Shown: in pieces, positions 31,240 through 42,310 of the stretch
Numbering within the stretch: the stretch's first letter is position 1
How the letters are laid out: each line of letters starts with the position of its first letter
Origin: Collybiopsis luxurians FD-317 M1
Taxonomy: Eukaryota; Basidiomycota; Agaricomycetes; Agaricales; Omphalotaceae
Reading direction: 5' to 3'
Assembly: GCA_000827265.1 (NCBI GenBank)
Contig: KN834897.1
Span: 1 to 48,886 of the forward strand
DNA: 48,886 nucleotides
Notes under the pieces: generated by a model
What the model saw: the letters and a program-made list of their open reading frames with translations, nothing else
Told to the model about the DNA's origin: nothing
Databases searched by the model: none
Position numbers and translations under genes: made by a program

Positions 31240-32192
31240 GGTAGATCAGCGGATCAGCGATATTCAACAGGCAGTAATGCTTAGCGGAAGGCACGGGAAC
31301 TGCTGTGCAGTTCAAATGAGTGGGAAGATTGAATGCGTTTCTAATTCCACGACGATGTATGTACTAGTATGGCTGGGTCCGTTGTAGCAAACTTTATTCT
31401 GACGGTCATATACTACTCGGCGAGAATTCAACGACTCATCAATGTAGATATCACTCACCCCACCCGCTCACCCTTCCACGTTTTGCCGTTGTCGTTCATC
31501 GTCGCAATCAGCTTTGGTTAAGTATGCGAATCACAACATGGCAGAATAGCAAAAAAAAAACTGCAAGAAAAATTATCTTCAATTTTCAAGTGCTCGCTCG
31601 GCGGGTCGGCAATCGGAAGATCTTTCGGCAGTGCTGCCTCGCTGAAGCTGCCGAAAATTGATCCAGCTACGGCTTCGACCCCGCCAACGGCGTAGCTTGT
31701 TAAGTAGTCTCGGGAAATGTTGACGACACGTCGCACGGGCTTGTTATCCGAGTCCCCGTATACTATATGGTCCTGCGGGTGGTCTTCACACTCTCTGCTG
31801 CAGACCTGAATCACTCAATCAGCCTGAAGAACTTCGGAGAGTCAATTTCCCAATCACGGAACCTTGAATCTTCACAGACTGGCATGAACGATCAAGCTTT
31901 TAGAGTACGAATCTGATCTGGTGAACTCAAAAGCTACGGTAAAATTTTGAAGTAGCCGTATTTATCCTCCTGTCGGAGGCTGTAAAGTAAATACAAATAA
32001 CTTAAATATTTACAATAAAACAAAAATACAGCAAGATTTTACTGTACGGTATCAACGTCCGGTGTGTCCATCTTCGTATCAGGGTATAACATAACCCGGC
32101 AATAGGTTACAGACTGCCTATGTATGCATGTACCACAGACATGTATTGCAGAGGTCTTACAGAAGTATATAAGAAGGAACAGATGCAGAACA
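31240..32192. other. Convergent spacer between paralogues C and D
   Basis: About 950 bases. A minus-strand frame at 31518-31814 (98 codons) has no domain and an A-rich start; I do not call it. An imperfect palindrome around 'gatctttcggcag' and ctgccgaaaattgatc (31619-31662) is visible. The last part is AT-rich, as in a 3' flank. Confidence 0.4.
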
Positions 32193-33423
32193 TCACCAAG
32201 TGAGTTGCCTTTCCTCCAATGACACTGCACTGATAGGACGAACATTGAGGCCCCAAATCTCTGGAACAGACGGACGATGTGTGTTCCAGAGGGAGAGAAA
32301 GGTCTCAAAATCGTGCGAGCCGAAGGTGAGGCGCAGGCAATGATCGTGCACCTGTTGAATATGGGATGGTCGAGGAAGACTGCAGGCATCGCCGAGGCGT
32401 GTCCGGAAAATATTCCACCAACTGTCAATGAGGGCCGATAAAGCTGAGCTGGACTGTGAAAATGGAGGCCAGCTCCTGGCGACATCCACTGTGACCGAAT
32501 ATTCTTCAATCGCCGGGTTGAAGCGAGGTTGGTTCGTCTCCGAGGCAGGTGTCGAATCCGGCTCCTCAGAATGACGGCGTTTGCCGAAAGCACTGGGGAG
32601 TTCTGGCGGCAGCAATGAGAGACATGAGAGGAGCCTATGGCGCAACGAGAGACACGAGAAGAGCCTAAGGGGCAACGAGAGACGCGAGAGGAGAGTAGGT
32701 AGCGAAGGTAGGGCAATCAGAGGGGTTAGTGGTGTGGGCCTGAGGTCAAGCGACTGATCTAAGGGTGTAGTGGGAAGGGAAGGGCCAGACAGAGCAGTTG
32801 GGAGCATGGAGAGCGCCTTATGATGAGAATCGACGAGGGACTGAAGTTTTTGAAACTGAGACTCCATCGAAGAAAAATTGCCCTCGAGGCGATGGACGCG
32901 GATGTTGATCTCCCTGCTTAATCTGCCTCGCAATACTGAGTCCTCGGGGTACATAGCGTCGGTAGGAGCTGCTCTCGCTTTGCCCTTTGCTGCCGCCGTG
33001 AAGCGAGGAAGCGAGATGCCTGAGTCTGGTTCTTCGCCGAGAAGTTGGTCAGCTAGTAGTGTATGTTTTAAATGTCAACGTTAATGGAGAATGTATCGCA
33101 CGTACAGCTCCCTTTCTGAAATATATACGTCTCGTTATGGTAGATGGTGTCGCCAAAGTGTGCGTGTTGACCGTGGATAGTCCCGCCCGCAGCAAATTCG
33201 CTATGATCTGTGATGCAGTACGATCGGTTAGCCCATAAGTGTGCCGTTGTGATGTAAACAATGGCTTACAGTCTAGAGCTTGATCGTGATAGTTCGTCGA
33301 ATTTCGCAGGTCATTATAATTTCCGTAAACTTCACGGCAGGATAAAGTGAAATTTCCACCATTAATCGTGAATGTGGATTGACAGGAGAACATAGAAGCC
33401 GAGGTATCTGCTTGGTCCGACAT
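32193..33423 (-). CDS. Paralogue D: same N-terminal module joined to an unrelated C-terminal region
   Basis: Predicted 371 residues; exons on minus: 33423-33270, 33207-33106, 33052-32193, introns of 62 and 53 bases in phase 1, total an exact multiple of three. It starts MSDQADTSA, as A does, then FTINGGNFTLSCREVYGNYN and NSTNYHDQALD. Exon 2 (102 bases) encodes EFAAGGTIHGQHAHFGDTIY, the same module as A-C, and exon 3 starts with DQLLGEE where A-C have DQRGALN. After that the protein is different: a heptad-like coiled coil (LSREINIRVHRLEGNFSSME ... FQKLQSLVDSHHKAL), a Leu/Ser/Pro repeat region, and a C-terminal block of about 130 residues (ALIDSWWNIFRTRLGD, CLRLTFGSHDFETFLSLWNT) that I do not recognise. 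A-C's C-terminal domain is absent. This looks like exon-level domain exchange. Confidence 0.7.
32605..32697 (-). repeat. 30-base coding minisatellite in paralogue D
   Basis: Three tandem units of about 30 bases, with cores gagagacatgagaggagcc, gagagacacgagaagagcc and gagagacgcgagaggagag on the plus strand, encode ten-residue Leu/Ser/Arg-rich units on minus. The unit length preserves the frame. Confidence 0.75.
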
Positions 33424-33926
33424 TGAAGTAGATGGCAAAAGACAAGGAAGAGTTAGTTTTGGCGCCTGCAGCGTCAGGCCACGATGCGGCTCACGCCCCA
33501 TGCCTGTGGACGGCTATGTCGGATTTGAACATAGCCTGCACAGCCACTCGGAAACGCCGTGCGAGGTGCCCGACAGGTCGTATTCGAGATGATTCTCTCT
33601 CTTAGACTCTCCCATCGTGTCAACTTCATAGCTCAGCGGCTGCGGCAGCGAAAACTACAGCGTAGTCTGCTTCCGGAGGAGGTGGTGTAGGAAGCGGAGG
33701 GTTGAATTTTGGAGCTTTTACGCACAGCAGCAATTATACATTGTGTAAAAGTTCAACTCGGGAGAAGATGGGGTTATTCCCTCCTGTTTTTATTATCTTG
33801 TTTAATTCTCATATACAATTTTTTTGGTCCTTTACAGATTCAGGACCAAATCAGAGTCTCAAAAGAACATGGCACCCAATTGATCTAAAGCAATGGAAAA
33901 GCCCCGCCATTTTATATGTGTTTATC
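33424..33926. other. Upstream region of paralogue D and spacer
   Basis: It contains an 8-base inverted repeat, ggctatgt (33512-33519) and acatagcc (33529-33536), and purine-rich sequence after 33660. Nothing coding is supported apart from a possible upstream extension of D to 33501, where an in-frame ATG exists; the paralogue A start MSDQA argues for 33423. Confidence 0.4.
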
Positions 33927-34690
33927 ATGGCACCTTCAAAAAAAGTTGATAGGGCAATACAAAAGGTGCAAGAGCTTTTGGCAATTGATATTGGTAGTTG
34001 ATGGAGAATAAGAAGGAAAGGGCAAGGAGGAAGTGGCCTGAGGGGAAGGTTCCTGTTGTGTTGGAGAGCATAGGGAATTTCCATATCAGGGGGAAGGTTG
34101 TTTGGCTACTAGTGTGCATTTTGCATTGTTTCTTTTCTACCGAGCATTTCTTTTGTACTTTGAGGTTTCGTGAATGATTAATGTTGTTTTACCAGGATCA
34201 TTCATCAAGTTTATCCAGCAAAAAACTGGGACTCGGGTGGGTGTTGGTTTGGGTTTTGTTGAGCAGGAGACAGAGAAGGAGAATACGAGCTCTTGTATAT
34301 CCATCTAACGTGAGTCTCATAGCTCATCGTTGCGCTTTTTGGCTACTTCGGTTTTCGCCGTTCCCTTTTTATCTTGAGCTGGCATATTCATTGCTTCCCT
34401 TTCTTTTTTCCCAATCTACCTGTTCCTCTGAGACTTAATTTCTCTAATAATTGTCCTGCAAAATAGCAAGTCGGACGAGTGAAACAGCTTGTCGCTGCAC
34501 CAAAGCCCAAGCTCTTCCCAAAGTGCAAGAACTGGAGCTATGTCAAGTATGCTCACTTGTGTTTTTGTTCCTACAATTTCGACCGACTACATACCATGCA
34601 TTTCAGGCACAAGAAAAATACGCTGCATACGCCGCTCAATACCAGGGTGGGTATGAAGGAGCACCAGGAACACCTGCAGCTTGATCTGGA
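33927..34690 (+). pseudogene. Relic of a KH-domain RNA-binding protein (BLOM7/KHDC4-like)
   Basis: Pieces in order, in changing frames: VDRAIQKVQELLAIDIG (33945-33995), ENKKERARRKWPEGKVPVVL with ESIGNFHIRGKVV (34000-34107), then after an intron-like gap SFIKFIQQKTGTRVGVGLGF and VEQETEKEN (34201-34285), then QVGRVKQLV and, after another gap, QEKYAAYAAQYQGGYEGAPG (34612-34670). This is the order of the KH-type domain in BLOM7/KHDC4-like splicing-associated proteins (GPGGSF...IQQ.TGTRV..GLGSGF...E). The GPGGS loop and the lysine-rich KH strand are incomplete, stops occur between segments and the rest of the gene is missing, so I call it a decayed partial duplicate. Confidence 0.65.
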
Positions 34691-36153
34691 GCTCCTGGTG
34701 CGCATGGGGAACATCGGAATGGATATCCGGTCCCTCCGCCTCTGGATGACGGTCAATTTGTGCTCCCTTGACCTCCTCAATGTCCAGCAGTGAAGAGACG
34801 GAAGCAATCATTGTCTCTTTGCTCCCGCCGAGTCCTCGGTTGTCTCGCCGTTAGTATCGACAGACAGCGCAACGAGCTCGTCCTTTTTGCAACCCATCCG
34901 ACTGCATCCCTCTTATAGGCACATCTCATCTACCATTTGTTTGTGCTCTTGATCCTCTGATACGTTGTTGTAATTTCACAAAGATTGTCTCGTGAAGCTT
35001 AAAGTACAGTTTTCCGAAACTCGGCTGGAAAAAAGGTGGGAGGTGTGAAATAAGAGCACATGAATCAATCATATTGATCTGTATAGAATTTTGTGTTTAA
35101 TTTTAAAGCTGGATTATTTTGTTAAAACCAAATAATTGAGTTACTGGATATTGAAGCAAAGCTTACAGAAGAATATCACTACTCTGAACATGCACAAAGT
35201 ATTCTGAAACTCACTGAAGCACAGTCAAATACAGGCCAGTCAATATTTCATATTCTTGGTACCCTGCAAAGATATGGAGAACGAGAAAAGTAAAACAATG
35301 AGGCATTGAATGCATGCGTGGCGGGAGCAGATCATGCCAGGAGTTACACCATCTTGAAAAAGGACATGTCCGTTCAGATATATCCCATCAGACTTGAAAC
35401 CTTTCTAAGCAGCCATAGGCCGCGAATTTGATACCTTGAAAGCAGTTCTCCTGGCGACACGCACAGTAATTTAACACCGAATCAGAGGTGCAGAAGGTGT
35501 GTAAAATTGTAGCAAACTTCTCTTTCTCTTTCTTTTTTTGCTCTTTTTCCCACTTGAAAAACTTGAAAAACTTGAAATCCCCATTCCATCCACAAACATA
35601 GGACATGAACCCATGATGCGGGGGCGTGCCATACCCCAGCCGATTCGCAATGTTGATGTAAGCGGCAACGAACAAAAAAGTTTGGCTTGCCAGCCGGCAA
35701 GTCTACTCGTCCTCGAGTCCAGACCGAAAGTGCTTGGGGGGTGATTTGTGTGAATACAGAGGATTTTATCATCTTTGATTGTGATCAGCACTAAACCAAA
35801 AGGCGAACTGGAATCCGAGCTAACGAATCATCCACCAATCATAGTTGACTGGTCGTGTCAGCCGAGTTGGATTGTTGGATTAGAAGAGGTATTTTATCGA
35901 TATGCAGAGCTCGGAGAGTGAAATCAAGGGTTGGCCAAACGGTCGCTTAGGCTGACCCATTAAATTGAATCGCGTATTAAAAAGCACGTGTGCGTGTGAT
36001 GGTGCGCAAATCGGGATAAAAAAATTCTTTCACTTTGTTCCTCATCTGCCCTTTTTCCTTTTCTTTCTTCTCCACACCGCAAAAATCACGGTAAGCTCAA
36101 GTGCCACCGAGCGATGTCTTGTTCGACGCTCGAAGCTGAAAGGTGTAACGTAG
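34691..36153. other. Intergenic DNA upstream of the importin gene
   Basis: Mostly without a supported gene. A stretch at about 35133-35290 reads LLDIEAKLTEEYHYSEHAQS ... ILGTLQRYGEREK on plus; it looks like a fragment of a TPR-type protein but is short and ends in stops. Minus-strand frames at 35388-35791 have Lys-rich low complexity and no domain. The last 100 bases before the importin ATG are pyrimidine-rich. Confidence 0.35.
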
Positions 36154-39100
36154 ATGGATTTGCAATCGCTCTCGCAGTTGTTCGCGACGACGTACAATCC
36201 AGACCCCAACATTCGGAAAGCTGCAGAGCTTCAGATTCGAAAGGTGCGTGTTTGTGGTCGTTGGACAGTCTTTTGGACTGGAAACTCAATGATTGAGGGT
36301 AGATTGGGAATGAAGAAGGGATGATCAGTGCGCTGCTGCAAATTATCGCCTCTGATAGCAGTGATCTGTGAGTGCGCGATCATAGCTTTACTATTAAGTT
36401 CTAAGCTTCGTCCTCGGCGCAGCGCCACCCGTCAAGCATGCTCTGTATGGGTCAAAAATCGCGTATCAGCCAACTACGCCCTCGAAGAAACCTCTGAACC
36501 CAAACGACCAGACCGGGGTCCCATCGCTCAATCTGATCGCAACGCCCTGAAGGCGAGCCTGCTCCCGTTACTCGCAGCTTCTCCTGCAAGGAGTATCAAC
36601 CTTCAATTGGCGAGTGCGTTGAAGAATATCATTTCGCATGACTTTCCGGACAAGTGGCCTTCGTTGATGGATGAGATTAAGAGGATGTTGGGGAGTGGGA
36701 GTATCACTGAGGTTCATGCTGGTTGTGTGGCGGCTTTGGAGGCTGTTCGTGCGTTCCGGTGAGTGGAGAGAGGGGAAAGGTGTTATTGGCGCGCTCATTT
36801 AACCGTTTTCGTTGTGTTGTAGTTTCCGCCAACAACCAGACACGATGTCGTCCCTCGTCTCGTCTCTATTCCCAACCCTCGTCACGATCGCCACCAACAT
36901 GCTCCAGTCGCCCCATACCCAATCCCAGTCCCAGGAGATCCCAACCATGCTCCACCTCATCCTCAAGGCGTACAAAACGAGTATCGTCATCAACCTCTCT
37001 GCGCACCAGCAATCTGCGGAGAGTCTCGTGCCATGGGGACAGCTGTTGTTCGCTGTGGTTAACCTCGAAGTGCCGAAGGAGATCGTTCCAGAAGATGAAG
37101 AGGAGAGAGAGAAGAGCGAGTGGTGGGTCGCGAAAAAATGGGCTTATGCTACGTTAGGAAGGCTTTTCCATCGGTAGGTGCTTTTCTTTTTTTTTTTCCA
37201 TTCGTGCCTTCGACCTTCACCCACACACACACATACGTACGCGCGCGCGTTTTTTCATCTATGTTATCTATGTTACCTCCGATGCTGACGCGCGTCCTTG
37301 TTTTTTTATATATAGATTCGGTAACCCCTCTCAACTTCCGAGTAGTATGAAAAAGGATTATCTTGGCTTTGCGAACCATTTTGTGACTATGTTTGCGCCG
37401 GAGATTTTGAATATTTATTTGAGGCAGGTGGAGCTTTATGTGTCGGGTCAACAGTGGCTTTCGAAGAAGTGCCAGTATCATATATTTTCGTTCTTCACAG
37501 AGTGGTGAGTTTCTCTGCTTTGACTCGTACTCTCCGTTCTCAGCGCGTTTTTGTTTTTGTTTTTGTTTTTTTTTTTGTTTTGCTTTTGATTTTTTTCTTA
37601 CCTACCTACCTACCCTAGTGTAAAACCGAAATCGACGTGGACGTTGCTCAAACCCCACTTTGAGACGCTCGTTTCGACATTTGCGTTCCCTCATTTGTGT
37701 TTTACGCCTACGAAGCAGGCGCTTTGGGAGGGTGATCCGGTGGATTATATTAGGGTTTCTGTTGGTGAGTTGGGTTGGGTTTTTTTACGTCTCCCTCGCT
37801 CGTTTTGTGTAGATGTTAATTGATGAATTTCCCAAGACGAGTACGAAAGTTACGCCACCCCCGTTTCCGCGGCGACGACCTTCCTTTTCTCGCTTGCGGG
37901 GAATAGGACAAAGACCACGTTTATGCCAATTCTGGGGTTCGTTAATAATATTTTGAGAGGGTGAGTTTACGGTTGTGTTTCTTGACGTGGTTGTGGCGTA
38001 GGTTTCCGGATGCTGATTGGTTTATTCCTCTTCTTCCTCTCCTTCTGCCTCAATGATCCGTCGATTTCCTATTACCACCACCACCACCACCACCGTCAAC
38101 ATCAACGTCAACGGTACTGCCTGCCTGCCGCCCTTTTGCGTCTGGCTGTGTTTCTTGATATCGGCCTCTCGTCTGCGTCTTTATGTCGGCCCTCCGCTCG
38201 CATTGTCGCCCGCGTTGTCGTAAACCCTGACGCCGCGACGACAGCAACTCGACCCCCCAACAACGTTTCGGCGCACTCAACATGACCGCCGCACTGGGCC
38301 CGTGGATTATGAAGCACCCTGATGTCCGGAGCAACATGGAGGGGTTCATTCAGCAGTTTGTGGCGGGTGAGTTTTCGAGTGGGGAGGGGTATTTGAGGTG
38401 TATTGTGAGTTTGTTTTCCTTTTTCCTTTTATGTGTTTTGGGGATGGGGAGGGTTCCGAGTTGAGTTGTAGGGGATAGTTACTGACGGATTTTTTTTTTT
38501 TGACGTAGGCTTGCGAAGTTATTGGGACGATGGCGAAGCAGGGGATGGTTTGGACTAGTCAGGATGTGAGTGTGTTTCCGTATATGTTTCCATATCCGTC
38601 TTTCCTCCCCCGTACCTCCTTCCCTTTCGTCTCCCTCCCTCTATTTTTTCTCCGTCCCTCCACTCCATCCCTGCCAAACTGTATACTGATATACTCCGCA
38701 ATCCACAGAACCTTAATGCCAACTTCCGAGCGATCGCTGCGGCCCTGGATGACCCCCAGTTCCCGGTTAGGGTGCACGCTGCGCTTGCGTTGACCGAGCT
38801 TATCGTTGCGGAGGAGTCTGGTAAGTCTTCTCTGTTTCTTTTACTTCTTGCCTCGTTTTCTCCCTGCTTTCCCTGCTCGCCCCTTCGAATCTCTCCACCT
38901 GTAACTTCTTTGTCCGATTTCTCCTTTGGTCTTCCCCGTCTCCCGCTACTTCCCCCCGCTCCATTTCTTCCTCCTGCAACGTAAACTGACTCGTCTGACC
39001 TCTTCGTTCTTCTACCGCAGTTCGCAACCAGGTAGCCCCGCAAGTCGGCAAAGTCATTCAGGATCTCCTCAAACTTTCCGACGAGACCGATCTAGACATT

Positions 39101-41429
39101 TTGAACCACAGTATGGAGGTCATGGTGGAGCAGTTCCAGAATGAGCTGCTCCCTGTTGCGGCGCAGCTGACTTCGAGACTGGTGAGTGGGGTACCTTCCA
39201 CACCCAGCCACCCACATGTATCCTGAACTTTGAAAATAGTGCGACTCGTACCTCCGTCTTGCCCGCGAAAGTTCGGCTTCAGAAACGGTCGACAGTAGTG
39301 CCAGTAGTGCGGATTTGGAATCTATTATGGCCGACGGAGACGACGATAAGACGTATGCTGCGATGGGTGTGGCGAAGACGATATACACCGTGAGTCGGGT
39401 CTCATTGATTCATTTTAACCCCCCTTCGATCGTTGGCTCATTGTCGCCGTTATGGCCTATTCTATAGATTGTCAACGCGGTTGAAAGTTCGCCGGAGATT
39501 TTGGGTCAAATTCAGGAGATCATTATTCCCATTATCGTGTATACGTTGGACGCTAAGCTTCTCGGTGGGTGTTATTCACATCTGCCCACACCCTCTCTTG
39601 CTCCTGTCTTCCCTTTTCTTGTCTCCTCTTGCTTCGGTCGCTGACATTCCTGTGTTTTCCCCTTTATTCTTTCTCATCACGTAGACCTATTTGACAACAT
39701 GTACGAGCTAGTCGACAGTCTCACCTTCAAGTTGCGCTCCGTATCTCCCAACATGTGGCCGGTGTTCGAGTTGACGTACAAGTTATTCAAGAACGATGCG
39801 GTTGATTTCTTAGAAGGTTCGTTTATTTCCCGCGCGATATCTAGACCGTTCTGCTAACCGAACATTTTTGTTATTCATTGTATCCAGAGATGCTCCCCTC
39901 ACTCGACAATTTCATCTCATACGGCGCCGACACGATCAAGCAGCATACCAATTACAAGCAGATGCTTCTCGATATCTACGTCACGGCTATAACGAGCGAT
40001 CATTTGGGAGAGAATGATAGGATCAATGGGTGTAAACTCGCAGAGTCGATGTTGTTGAATTTGAGGGGTTGTATTGATGATGTGAGGATGATTCTTTTCT
40101 ATGTTGCATATAAAGTTTCCCTAACTATGCCGCTCCTTCCTTCTCCCTCTCCTTCGCTGGTCTTGCATACCCTGGCCTGCGTATCCTCCGCCATCCTGAA
40201 CAGTCCATCCAACAAATTATCACTACCACTTTGGACGGCCTAGACGCCGCCGTCCTCTCCCCACTCAAACTCGCCCTCCTCGAAGTCATTATCAACTGTG
40301 TCCTCTACAATCCCTCCGCCTCTCTCACCATCATGGAGAACACCCGTCCCGGTTCCGCGCGTACCTTTTTCGAAAAGTGGTTCGCCGCGATTGACAACAG
40401 CGACAAGCAGCTTCCTCGGGTGCACGATAAGAAGCTGAGCATTGTCACGCTGGCGTCGTTGATGGAATTGGAGCCTGCGCAGATTCCGGAGAGTGTCAGG
40501 GAGGGGTGGGGCGGGATTGTGAAGGGTGCTTTGAAGGTGTTTAGGGGGTTGCCGAAGGCGATTGCTGGTGAGTGTGGTTGTTGGATTTGAGTGGGTATCG
40601 GGATTTCTGATGTATGGGATCTGTGGGCTTCCTTTTGTTGTAGATCGAAAGGCGCTGGAAGAAGCGTTAGCGGAGGAGGAAGACGAAGATGATTTCGATG
40701 ATGAGAAAGTTTTGAATATGAATGGGGATGATGGTGAGTTTCTTCGGTTGAGGGTATTGCGTGAGTTTGACCGGCGTTTGTTTAGAGGATGTGTGGGATG
40801 AAGATTCCGCTTACTTGGAGATGCTCGCTAACGAGGTGAGAATTTCCTTTTTTTGATCTCACCTGTCGGGTCTCCTGTGTCCAGATTTCTGAATACACAA
40901 TGCTAATGTGTGAGGTTTTCTGTCATCTAGGGTGCTCGGCTTCGTGCTAAATCTGAAAAGTTGGCTGCGGGTGATGGAGGGGAAGGTGACGATGACGATG
41001 ATGAGAGCGAGGATGAAGATCTTGAGGAAGAGTTGGGGTATATCAGTCCGCTGGACACTGTCAATGCTTACATGGCTTTCAAGAATTCTCTTACAGGTAT
41101 GTACCACGTTTCTCTTGTAGTATTTCTCCCTCATTCTCTCTTGTTTACCCCCCTCTACCGCTACTTCCCGTTCCTCCCCACCCCCACCTCTCCTTCCATC
41201 CCACCTTCTGTCTCCGCCCCCGACCTTCGCCTCACTTTCTCACGCTCTTTTACCCCTTCTGATCATTTTGCGTGTTTACTGACGTTCTGTGCGTTATCTA
41301 GTGTTCCAAATGCGGAACCCGTCCGGATATCAAATGGCAACGACTTCCTTGACTGTCGAGGAGCAAACGTTCTTAATGGATGTTATGCGGCTGGCAGAAC
41401 AGCCTCCCGCCGCCACTGTTGGTGCCTAA
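36154..41429 (+). CDS. Importin-beta family nuclear transport receptor (Nmd5/Sxm1, importin-7/8 type)
   Basis: A large HEAT-repeat karyopherin that carries cargo through nuclear pores and releases it on binding Ran-GTP. It starts MDLQSLSQLFATTYNPDPN, with an importin-beta N-terminal domain (IRKAAELQIRKIGNEEGMIS, ATRQACSVWVKNRVSANY). Typical blocks follow: LASALKNIISHDFPDKWPSL, LSKKCQYHIFSFFTECVKPK, STPQQRFGALNMTAALGPW, FPVRVHAALALTELIV, ELTYKLFKNDAVDFLEEMLP, NDRINGCKLAESMLLNLRG, KLALLEVIINCVLYNP. The C-terminal part has two acidic tracts (EEEDEDDFDDEK; DDDDDESEDEDLEEELG) and ends AATVGA. About 20 short introns occur; some contain simple repeats, and that from about 37962 to 38248 is unusually long. 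The exon near 40115-40240 is the least certain. Length and domain order fit yeast Nmd5/Sxm1 and animal importin-7/8; which yeast paralogue it equals cannot be told. Confidence 0.9.
37213..37250 (+). repeat. Simple repeats in an importin intron
   Basis: A CA run followed by alternating cgtacgcgcgcgcg inside an intron. The alternating purine-pyrimidine sequence could adopt Z-DNA. Similar low-complexity runs occur in other introns of the gene (T-rich at 37550-37600, CCA repeats at about 38073-38092). Confidence 0.6.
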
Positions 41430-42308
41430 GTGAACAGATTCATTACATTTTGTGTGCGAGTTGGAAAGCGAAAAAGAAAAGCTGGTAATGATTTCAAATT
41501 GCAACGACAACAATGATTTTCATGTTCACGATCTACGTACGATAATTGGTTTTGAAAGAGTGCTTTCACGTACTCTTCGCTTCTTATCTCTGTCTTGCAT
41601 ATACATAATACGAACACAAATCCCAATGCCACTATATCCTACTATATCTACCTACAAGTACTGGTTTGCTACCATCGTTCTACGAAGGTGTGCGCGTACT
41701 TTCTCTCTTAGTTTGTTTTTTTTTAGAAATGGGGTGTTTCTGTGAGCCTTCTTTCTGATTCCTTTTTTCCTAATACAAGTTTCTTTTGCTATCGGTTAGT
41801 GTTTTAGTGTGTTTGTTTGACTGGAGTGCTAATGGGAGGATGTGAGTGCATTTATTGTAACAGCGAAAGACTGCGAGCAGACTATAGCGCACTAACGTAG
41901 GAAATTGGAAAGTAGGAAACTTTGTCAATGTCTCCTTAGCCTGTGATGATGGTAACTTCCATACAACAATGCCTGGAAGGATCAATGACATCTAAGGCAA
42001 CAGGAATTAAAGCCAAAAGAATTGAATGGCACTCTGAACTCTGACTCATCCCTCTACAAGGTACTCTACTGACTTTTGTTCAAATTACATTATGAGTGCA
42101 AGAATCTTGGCAAAGACTCTTTAGTTAGGCAAACTGCAGTAAAATATTGTTTTGTCAACAATTCTAGCATCCAGTGGGGCTCAGTGATTAAGACTTGTGT
42201 TTTAGAAGTAAAGAGATTCATCATAAGAGAAAAAGCAATGTTAAGGTTAGCAATTTGGGTAATGTTAAGTCCTTGAGAGCATAGTTCAAAGATTGAAATG
42301 GGTAGTAC
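41430..42308. other. Importin 3' flank and gene-free DNA
   Basis: No coding frame is supported. Frames on either strand (such as 41452-41745 plus) lack domains. The stretch ends at the TA duplication of the 968-base element. Confidence 0.45.
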
Positions 42309-42310
42309 TA

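Noticed and set aside
31518..31814. 98-codon minus-strand frame as a possible gene
   Set aside because: No domain, no start context, no paralogue, and the frame runs into an A-rich tract. An uncalled exon cannot be excluded.
33510..33575. tRNA-like sequence on the minus strand (A-box-like ttccgagtggc and B-box-like tgttcaaatcc)
   Set aside because: The bases beside the supposed T loop do not pair, and the inverted repeat ggctatgt/acatagcc forms an 8-base-pair stem with a loop too large for an anticodon arm. No acceptor stem closes it.
33625..33760. A-box-like tagctcagcgg followed by agttcaactcg
   Set aside because: The two boxes are about 120 bases apart and no cloverleaf can be drawn between them.
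34451..34810. Two overlapping plus frames as a new small gene
   Set aside because: The pieces fit a KH-domain gene relic spread over frames better than any single new protein.
35388..35791. Overlapping minus-strand frames rich in Lys and Phe
   Set aside because: Low-complexity translation of t-rich simple sequence; no start or splice support.
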